A DNA stretch of 28,047 nt, from assembly GCA_035547895.1 (NCBI GenBank), contig DASZTT010000221.1:1-28047 (forward strand). Direction: 5' to 3'. This DNA comes from 66-474 sp035547895 (lineage in GTDB: Bacteria; Pseudomonadota; Gammaproteobacteria; Xanthomonadales; Rhodanobacteraceae). The notes beneath the pieces are model-generated. The model searched no databases. It was not told the DNA's origin and was given only the letters and a program-made list of their open reading frames with translations. The position numbers and the translations under genes were made by a program. Below, piece by piece: positions 22,212-28,047 of the stretch; the stretch's first letter is position 1; each line of letters opens with the position of its first letter.

Positions 22212-24802
22212 AGGCGGCCCTGTGCATCTGCGGTTCGATCGCGGCGATTGCGCTTGCGGCGGTGGTCCATGCCGCGCCCGACCAGGCGACGGTGTGTGCG
22301 CAGGCGTTGGTCGCGAAACTGACGCTCGAGGAGAAGGTCGCGCAGTTGCAGGACGATGCGCCCGCGATTCCGCGCCTCGGCGTGCCCGCGTACACGTGGT
22401 GGAACGAAGGCCTGCACGGACTCGCGCGCGGCGGTTTCGCGACCGTGTTTCCACAGTCGATCGGCCTGGCGGCAAGTTGGGACCCCGGTTTGGTGCAACA
22501 GGTCGGCACGGTGGTTTCGACCGAGGCGCGCGCGCGGTTCAATGCAGTCGGCGTGAATCGTGACCACGGGCGTTATCAAGGCGTCACCATCTGGTCGCCC
22601 AACATCAACATCGACCGCGACCCGCGCTGGGGCCGCGGCCAGGAAACCTACGGCGAGGATCCGTACCTGACCGGCCAATTGGCCGTCGCGTTCGTGCGCG
22701 GCATCCAGGGCGACGATCCCGGGCATCCGCGCGCGATCGCCACGCCCAAGCATTTCGCCGTGCACAGCGGCCCCGAGTTCGGCCGCCACGGTTTCGATGT
22801 CGACGTGTCGCCGCACGACTTGCAAGCGACGTACCTGCCGGCGTTCCGCGCGGCGGTGACCGAAGGCCACGCGGGCTCGGTGATGTGCGCGTACAACGCG
22901 CTGCACGGCACGCCGGTGTGCGCGGACAAGGACCTGCTCACGACCACGCTGCGCAACGACTGGGGCTTCGCGGGCTATGTCGTTTCCGATTGCGACGCGA
23001 TCGACGACATGACGCAATTCCACCATTACAGGCCAGACGATGCGCAATCGTCGGCCGCCGCGATCGAAGCCGGCACCGATCTCGATTGCGGCAGCGCCTA
23101 TGCATCGCTGGGCGACGCGGTGCGCAACGGATCCATGAAGCAATCGGCATTGGACGATGCGCTGGTGCGGCTGTTCGCCGCGCGCTACCGGCTCGGCATC
23201 ATGGGCGGCGACGGCGGCGCGTATGCGCGCATCGGCCTCGACCAGATCGACAGCGCCGCGCATCGCAAGCTGGCGCTGCAGGCGGCGCTGGAATCCGTGG
23301 TGCTGCTGAAGAACGCGCACGACACTTTGCCGCTGCGTGCCGGAACCCGCATTGCGGTCATCGGTCCCGATGCCGACACCGTCGAAACGCTGGAGGCCAA
23401 TTACCACGGTACCGCGCGACATCCCGTCACGCCGCTGGACGGGTTGCGCCAACGCTTCGGTGCGGATCGCGTGTTCTACGCGCAAGGCGCGCCCGTTGCG
23501 GCCGGCGTGCCCATTCCGGTTCCGGAAACCGCCTTGCGCACCGATGGCCGGCCCGGCCTCAAAGGCGAGTACTTCGATCATGCCGATTTCAGTGGCAAGC
23601 CGCGCCTCACGCGCGTCGATCGCCGCATCGACTTCGACTGGGATCATGTCGCGCCGGACGCCGTGCTCGATCCCGACCATTACGCGGTGCGCTGGACGGG
23701 CGAACTGGTTCCGCCGGGTGCCGGCGATTACACGCTGGTGGTGCACGTCGACCGTTGTTTCGATTGCCGTGGATACGATCCGGTGCGGCTGTACGTCGAC
23801 GGCAAAAAGCTCATCGACAATCCGGGCAACGGCAGGCCCATGCAGGCGGCGATGCATTTCGCGGACACTTCGCCGCACGCGATCAAGCTGGAAATGCTGC
23901 ACAGCGGCCAGGACCAGGGCATTCGCCTGCAATGGCTGGCCCCGGCCACGGCACAACTTGCCGCAGCGGAAGACGCCGCCCGGCGTGCCGACGTGGTGGT
24001 CGCTTTCGTCGGTCTGTCGCCGGACGTGGAGGGCGAGGAATCGCCGCTGGACGTGGCCGGTTTCGACCACGGCGATCGGACCGACATCGCGTTGCCGGCG
24101 GTTCAGCGCGCGCTGCTCGAACGCGTGGCCGCGAGCGGCAAGCGCCTGGTGGTCGTGCTGATGTCGGGAAGTGCGGTCGCGCTGGACTGGGCCAAGCAGC
24201 ACGCCGACGCGATCCTCGCGGCGTGGTATCCCGGCGAATCCGGCGGCACCGCGATCGCGCAGGTGCTGGCCGGTGATTACAACCCGGCGGGCCGTCTGCC
24301 GGTGACGTTCTACGGCGCGACCCGCGACCTGCCGCCTTACGTCAGTTACGACATGCAGGGGCGTACGTATCGCTACTTCACGGGCACGCCGCTGTACCCG
24401 TTCGGGTACGGTCTCAGCTACACCACCTTCGCCTATGCCGATCCCGCGCTGTCGACCCCGCAGCTGAAAGCGGGTGCGACGCTGAAGGTGAGCGCCACGG
24501 TGCGCAACACGGGCTCGCGCTCCGGTGACGAAGTGGTCGAGGTCTATCTGGATTATCCGAAGTCGCCGCTGGCGCCGCGTCACGCACTGGCCGGATTCGA
24601 GCGCGTGCATCTGAAGCCGGGCGAAAGCCGTCGCGTGGAATTCGAACTGTCGCCGCGTCAGTTGAGCACGGTCGATGCCGCCGGCACACGGGCCGTGGTA
24701 GCCGGGCGTTATCGCGTTTTCATCGGTGGCGGACAACCCGGCGATGCGCCGGGCGTTGGCGCATCGTTTACGATCAGCGGTCGCGACGCGTTGCCGCGCT
24801 GA
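22208..24802 (+). CDS. GH3 glycosidase with inserted PA14 domain, probable beta-1,2-xylosidase of plant N-glycans
   Basis: A product of 864 residues. It has a Sec signal (MKAALCICGSIAAIALAAVVHAA), a GH3 barrel with WSPNINIDRDPRWGRGQETYGEDP (129-152; longer than quoted blocks), KHFAVHSGPE (181-190), and nucleophile Asp261 in GYVVSDCDAI. The second domain is split by a PA14 insertion (about 450-577, starting LKGEYFDHADFSG), and an FnIII-like C-terminus follows PFGYGLSYT. Candidate acid/base Glu residues lie in DVEGEESP (606-613). The VVSDCDAI and PNINI-RDPRWGRGQE wording is that of beta-xylosidases rather than simple beta-glucosidases. As I recall, the equivalent gene in X. campestris (nixI, GH3, next to nixJ GH125 and nixK GH92) removes core beta-1,2-xylose. 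Substrate remains inference. Confidence 0.88.
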   Translation: MKAALCICGSIAAIALAAVVHAAPDQATVCAQALVAKLTLEEKVAQLQDDAPAIPRLGVPAYTWWNEGLHGLARGGFATVFPQSIGLAASWDPGLVQQVGTVVSTEARARFNAVGVNRDHGRYQGVTIWSPNINIDRDPRWGRGQETYGEDPYLTGQLAVAFVRGIQGDDPGHPRAIATPKHFAVHSGPEFGRHGFDVDVSPHDLQATYLPAFRAAVTEGHAGSVMCAYNALHGTPVCADKDLLTTTLRNDWGFAGYVVSDCDAIDDMTQFHHYRPDDAQSSAAAIEAGTDLDCGSAYASLGDAVRNGSMKQSALDDALVRLFAARYRLGIMGGDGGAYARIGLDQIDSAAHRKLALQAALESVVLLKNAHDTLPLRAGTRIAVIGPDADTVETLEANYHGTARHPVTPLDGLRQRFGADRVFYAQGAPVAAGVPIPVPETALRTDGRPGLKGEYFDHADFSGKPRLTRVDRRIDFDWDHVAPDAVLDPDHYAVRWTGELVPPGAGDYTLVVHVDRCFDCRGYDPVRLYVDGKKLIDNPGNGRPMQAAMHFADTSPHAIKLEMLHSGQDQGIRLQWLAPATAQLAAAEDAARRADVVVAFVGLSPDVEGEESPLDVAGFDHGDRTDIALPAVQRALLERVAASGKRLVVVLMSGSAVALDWAKQHADAILAAWYPGESGGTAIAQVLAGDYNPAGRLPVTFYGATRDLPPYVSYDMQGRTYRYFTGTPLYPFGYGLSYTTFAYADPALSTPQLKAGATLKVSATVRNTGSRSGDEVVEVYLDYPKSPLAPRHALAGFERVHLKPGESRRVEFELSPRQLSTVDAAGTRAVVAGRYRVFIGGGQPGDAPGVGASFTISGRDALPR

Positions 24803-24818
24803 GCACTCGAACAGGGCC

Positions 24819-26270
24819 ATGAACGATCGCCGCGATTTCCTGAGACTGGTTGGAACCGCCGCTGCCGGTGCGGTCGCGGCCTCGGCGCTGCCGCGCGTAT
24901 CGGCCGGTCCGGCGTCGCCGCGTTTCGCAAGCAAACGTCCGCCGCCCAAGCAACGCAAATTCACGAGCCCCGCGGTCGAACGCGAGCTTGTGCGCATCGA
25001 GTCGAAAATCGGCGATCCGAAACTCGCGTGGTTGTTCGGGAACTGCTATCCCAACACGCTCGACACCACGGTGCACACGGGAACGCTCGACGGCAAGCCC
25101 GATACCTTCATCGTCACCGGCGACATCGACGCGATGTGGCTGCGCGATTCCTCGGCGCAGGTCTGGCCGTATCTGCCGCTGGCCGCGCACGACGACGCAT
25201 TGCGACGCCTGTATCGCGGCCTGATCCATCGCCACGCACGCTGCATCACGATCGACCCCTACGCCAATGCGTTCATGGCCGACCCGCGTGCGAAGACGAA
25301 CCTGCCGTGGGCGCAGCACGACGACACCGACATGAAGCCCGGCGTCGCGGAACGCAAGTGGGAAGTCGATTCGCTGTGCTGGCCGATCCGGCTGGCGCAC
25401 GGCTATTGGCAGGCGACGGGCGACCGTGTGCCATTCGACGATGACTGGCGCGCGGCGATGCGGCGGGTGCTGGAAACGTTCCGCACGCAACAGCGCAGGC
25501 ACGGTCCCGGCCCGTACCATTTCCAGCGCGCCGCCGCCGCACCGACCGACACGCTGGCGCTGGGTGGTTACGGCTGGCCTGGCAAACCGGTGGGCCTGAT
25601 CTTCTCGATGTTCAGGCCGTCCGACGACGCCTGCCGTTATTCGCTGTTCGTGCCGGGCAACGCCTTCGCGGTGGTGTCGTTGCGGCAACTGGCGGCGATG
25701 ACGCGAAGATTGTTTGCGGACGAGCCGTTCGCGCGCGACTGCGAGGCACTTGCCGATGAAGTGCAGGCGGCGCTCGTACGGTACGCGCTGATGCGCGACG
25801 ATCGCGGCGCCGAATGCTGGGCCTACGAAGTGGACGGCTATGGCAACCAGTTGTTCATGGACGATGCCAATGTGCCGAGTTTGTCGAGTCTCCCGTATCT
25901 CGGCTGGTGCAGGCCTGACGATGCGCGCTATCTCACGACGCGCGCGCTGGCGTGGAGCGGGCGCAATCCCTATTTCTTTTCCGGCAGTGCCGCGCAAGGT
26001 ATCGGCGGCCCGCACGAAGGCCTGCGGATGATCTGGCCGATGTCGATCATGATCCGCGCGCTGACCAGCGACGACGTGGGCGAGATCCGCCAGTGCCTGC
26101 GGTGGCTCGCGGCCACCGACGCGGACACCGGTTTCATGCACGAAGCATTCGACCAGGACGATCCTTCGCATTTCACGCGTGCGTGGTTCGCCTGGGCCAA
26201 TTCGCTGTTTGGTGAACTCGTGATCGACGTGGCGGCGCGGCATCCGGCATTGTTGCAACGGCATTTGTAG
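24819..26270 (+). CDS. GH125 exo-alpha-1,6-mannosidase with Tat signal
   Basis: A product of 483 residues. MNDRRDFLRLVGTAAAGAVAA is a textbook twin-arginine signal. The GH125 signature TGDIDAMWLRDSSAQVWPY lies at 100-118, followed by DPYANAF, ERKWEVDSLCWPIRL (the likely acid region), SMFRPSDDACRY, FVPGNAFAVVSL, GPHEGLRMIWPM and a late MHEAFDQDDPSHFTR block that probably holds the base. The (alpha/alpha)6 barrel family is inverting and specific for alpha-1,6-mannose in N-glycans. The ATG at 24819 lies 16 bases after the GH3 stop behind ACAGGG; upstream in-frame starts would precede the Tat motif. Counterparts next to GH3 and GH92 genes occur in the X. campestris nix cluster (nixJ). Confidence 0.93.
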   Translation: MNDRRDFLRLVGTAAAGAVAASALPRVSAGPASPRFASKRPPPKQRKFTSPAVERELVRIESKIGDPKLAWLFGNCYPNTLDTTVHTGTLDGKPDTFIVTGDIDAMWLRDSSAQVWPYLPLAAHDDALRRLYRGLIHRHARCITIDPYANAFMADPRAKTNLPWAQHDDTDMKPGVAERKWEVDSLCWPIRLAHGYWQATGDRVPFDDDWRAAMRRVLETFRTQQRRHGPGPYHFQRAAAAPTDTLALGGYGWPGKPVGLIFSMFRPSDDACRYSLFVPGNAFAVVSLRQLAAMTRRLFADEPFARDCEALADEVQAALVRYALMRDDRGAECWAYEVDGYGNQLFMDDANVPSLSSLPYLGWCRPDDARYLTTRALAWSGRNPYFFSGSAAQGIGGPHEGLRMIWPMSIMIRALTSDDVGEIRQCLRWLAATDADTGFMHEAFDQDDPSHFTRAWFAWANSLFGELVIDVAARHPALLQRHL

Positions 26271-26396
26271 GTTGGGCTGACGCCGGCTTCATTGGCGGAA
26301 GCCCCGCACCGCGGCGCGATCGTGTTGGGGTTCGCATGAAGCCGCCCACCCCGACCTGCGGTTGACAAATTCATTTCAGATTCGAGGAAGACGACC

Positions 26397-28047
26397 ATGG
26401 TGACACGCAGACGTTTCCTGCAAGGCGCAATGACGCTGGCGTTGCTGGAGCGCATCGATCCGGGCGCGGCGTTCGCGCAGGTGCAGCACGCGGGTTCCGC
26501 AGGCGCGGGATCGCCGCGTGCCGGCGGCAACGTGTCGGAATTCGTCGACGTGTTCGTCGGCACCGGCGGCCACGGCCACACGTTTCCCGGCGCGACGGTG
26601 CCGTGGGGCATGGTGCAGCTTTCGCCCGACACTCATACGCACGGCTGGGATGCGTGTTCGGGCTATCACCAGGGCGACGGTTCGATCATGGGCTTTTCGC
26701 ACACGCACCTTTCCGGCACCGGCGGCGCCGACATGCTGGACGTGCTGGTGATGCCGGCGCAGGGTGAAGTGCTGCTCGATCCCGGCGCGCGCGGTTTGCC
26801 CGACGAACTGTATTACTCGCGCTACGACGCCGCGGCGCGCGGCAAGCATCTCGCGGCCGACGTGGTCGCGCATCCGGGCAAGGGCTATCGCTCGCGTTAC
26901 GACCTGGCCTCCGAGCACGGCGCGCCCGGCTACTACACGGTACACCTGACCGACCACGACATCCTGGCCGAACTGACCGCGACCGCGCGCGCCGGCCTGC
27001 ATCGCTACACGTTCAAGAAGCCGGGCGCGGGTCATCTGCTGGTCGACCTGGCGCATGGCTACCGGGACAAGCCGGACGTTCCATGCAACGTCAGCGACGC
27101 CGAACTGCGCGTGATCGGACACGACACGCTGGTCGGCGGCCGGCGCGTGCACGAGTGGGCGAACGGTCGCTACATCTATTTCGCGATGAAGCTGTCGCGG
27201 CCGTTCGTGCGCGCGGAACTGTATTCGGACGACAAGCCGCTGGCCTCCGCCGCGACCGCGCAAGACAAGAGCCTGAAAGCCGCGCTGCATTTCGACGATG
27301 CGTCGAAGGCGCCGCTGCTGGTGAAGGTCGGCATTTCCGGCGTGGACATCGACGGCGCGCTGCGCAACCTCGAAACGGAACTGCCGGACTGGGATTTCGA
27401 ACGCGTGCGGCGCAGCGCGGCGGAGCAATGGGAACGCGAACTCTCGCGCATCCGCATCGATGCGCCGGACGAGGTCAGGCGCACCTTCTACAGCGGGCTC
27501 TATCACACCATGCTGGCGCCGACACTGTTCAGCGACGTCGACGGCCGCTACCGCGGCATGGACTTGCAGGTGCACACGCTGCCGAAGGGCCAGAACAACT
27601 ACAGCACCTACTCGCTGTGGGACACCTATCGCGCGCTGCATCCGCTGTACACGCTGTTCCTGCCGGACAAGGTGCCGGATCTGGTGCAGGGCCTGGTGCG
27701 CCAGGCCAACGAAAGTCCGCAAGGGCCCACGGTGTGGCCGCTGCAGGGCATCGAGACCGGCACGATGATCGGCTATCACTCGGTCGTGGTGATCGCCGAA
27801 GCACAGGCCAAGGGTTTCACCGGCATCGACTACAAGGCGGCCTGGCCGGTGTACCGCGACCGCGCGCTGAGCTCCGACTGGCTCGGGCTCGGCTGGTACC
27901 GCAAGATCGGTTACCTGCCCAGCGACGAGGAGTCCGAGGCGGTCAGCAAGACGCTCGAATATGCCTACGACGACTGGGCGTTGTCGCACCTCGCGGCGGG
28001 CGTGGGCGAACAGCAGGACGCGAAGGCGTTGCGCGAACGTTCGCGCA
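26397..28047 (+). CDS. GH92 alpha-mannosidase with Tat signal (3' end outside the window)
   Basis: The open frame runs from ATG 26397 to the window edge without a stop (550 residues; GH92 proteins usually exceed 700). MVTRRRFLQGAMTLALL is a twin-arginine signal and GAAFAQ a likely cleavage region. GH92 blocks are GTGGHGHTFPGATVPWGM, LSPDTHTHGWDACSGYH, SGTGGADMLDVLVMP, YSTYSLWDTYRALHPLY and VWPLQGIETGTMIGYHS. The Ca2+-dependent inverting family removes exo alpha-mannose. In the recalled X. campestris scheme NixK (GH92) takes alpha-1,3-mannose before the GH3 and GH125 steps. The site GAGGAAG (26384-26390) has ideal spacing. The 126-base gap before it includes a TTGACA (26362-26367) without a fitting -10. 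Linkage specificity depends on residues near and beyond the edge. Confidence 0.93.
   Translation, partial: MVTRRRFLQGAMTLALLERIDPGAAFAQVQHAGSAGAGSPRAGGNVSEFVDVFVGTGGHGHTFPGATVPWGMVQLSPDTHTHGWDACSGYHQGDGSIMGFSHTHLSGTGGADMLDVLVMPAQGEVLLDPGARGLPDELYYSRYDAAARGKHLAADVVAHPGKGYRSRYDLASEHGAPGYYTVHLTDHDILAELTATARAGLHRYTFKKPGAGHLLVDLAHGYRDKPDVPCNVSDAELRVIGHDTLVGGRRVHEWANGRYIYFAMKLSRPFVRAELYSDDKPLASAATAQDKSLKAALHFDDASKAPLLVKVGISGVDIDGALRNLETELPDWDFERVRRSAAEQWERELSRIRIDAPDEVRRTFYSGLYHTMLAPTLFSDVDGRYRGMDLQVHTLPKGQNNYSTYSLWDTYRALHPLYTLFLPDKVPDLVQGLVRQANESPQGPTVWPLQGIETGTMIGYHSVVVIAEAQAKGFTGIDYKAAWPVYRDRALSSDWLGLGWYRKIGYLPSDEESEAVSKTLEYAYDDWALSHLAAGVGEQQDAKALRERSR

Noticed and set aside
19506..24997. Very long open frames on the minus strand opposite the GH2 and GH3 genes (about 990 codons each)
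   Set aside because: They are antisense to unmistakable glycosidase genes, have Arg/His/Ala-rich low-complexity translations and no family motifs. They follow from GC-rich third codon positions.
26362..26367. TTGACA as a -35 box for a separate GH92 promoter
   Set aside because: No -10-like sequence lies 15-19 bases downstream; that position is the GAGGAAG ribosome site. It is kept only as a note in the gene entry.
2..28047. Mobile element, phage or integrative island signatures
   Set aside because: No transposase, integrase, tRNA or attachment-site repeats were found. Codon use and GC look even across the window apart from short AT-rich promoter patches.

Overview
The window is a dense, high-GC stretch from a Gram-negative gammaproteobacterium, most likely a member of the Xanthomonadales (Lysobacterales), possibly the Rhodanobacteraceae. 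This is inferred from three things: a TonB-dependent receptor (TBDR) with no SusD partner, the oxidative (non-phosphorylating) L-fucose pathway described in Xanthomonas campestris, and REP-like repeats of the GTCATtCCGGC type. No RNA genes, insertion sequences, phage genes or CRISPR arrays were seen. Apart from the partial gene at the left edge, nearly everything fits one theme: dismantling fucosylated, plant-type N-glycans and catabolising the released L-fucose.

Layout. (1) 2-430: 3' end of a metallo-beta-lactamase-fold hydrolase. (2) 3315-636, minus strand: a three-gene operon with GTGA stop/start overlaps, encoding Tat-exported glycosylasparaginase, CutC, and a CtlX/DDAH-like pentein hydrolase. 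(3) 3450-7459, plus strand: four coupled genes for L-fucose oxidation (AKR fucose dehydrogenase, SDR 2-keto-3-deoxy-L-fuconate dehydrogenase, FAH-family diketo-acid hydrolase, L-fuconate dehydratase). (4) 9292-7644, minus strand: FucP fucose:H+ symporter and a RhaM-like mutarotase. (5) 9557-13328, plus strand, divergent from fucP: an IclR regulator and two GH29 alpha-L-fucosidases, one with a Sec signal and one with a Tat signal. (6) 13480-28047, plus strand: TBDR, fuconolactonase, GH20 hexosaminidase, GH2 beta-mannosidase, GH3 (probably beta-xylosidase), GH125 alpha-1,6-mannosidase and GH92 alpha-mannosidase. The GH92 gene runs off the right edge.

Proposed flow (inference). Glycopeptides or glycans cross the outer membrane through the TBDR. 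Periplasmic enzymes remove alpha-mannose (GH92, GH125), beta-1,2-xylose (GH3), core beta-mannose (GH2), GlcNAc (GH20) and core fucose (GH29). The glycosylasparaginase then cuts the last GlcNAc-Asn bond. Fucose enters through FucP and is converted by mutarotase, dehydrogenase, lactonase, dehydratase, second dehydrogenase and hydrolase to pyruvate and lactate. The order GH3-GH125-GH92 matches nixI-nixJ-nixK of the X. campestris N-glycan cluster as I recall it. No endo-glycosidase (GH18/GH85), PNGase or GlcNAc catabolic gene is inside the window.

The least explained part is the glycosylasparaginase-CutC-CtlX-like operon, where tight coupling suggests that CutC and the pentein hydrolase have roles in N-glycan or glycosyl-asparagine metabolism. 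Three intergenic spaces (474-618, 7464-7637, 11730-11844) carry REP-like repeats. No gene-free stretch exceeds 300 bases. The longest is the fucP/iclR divergent region (9293-9556).
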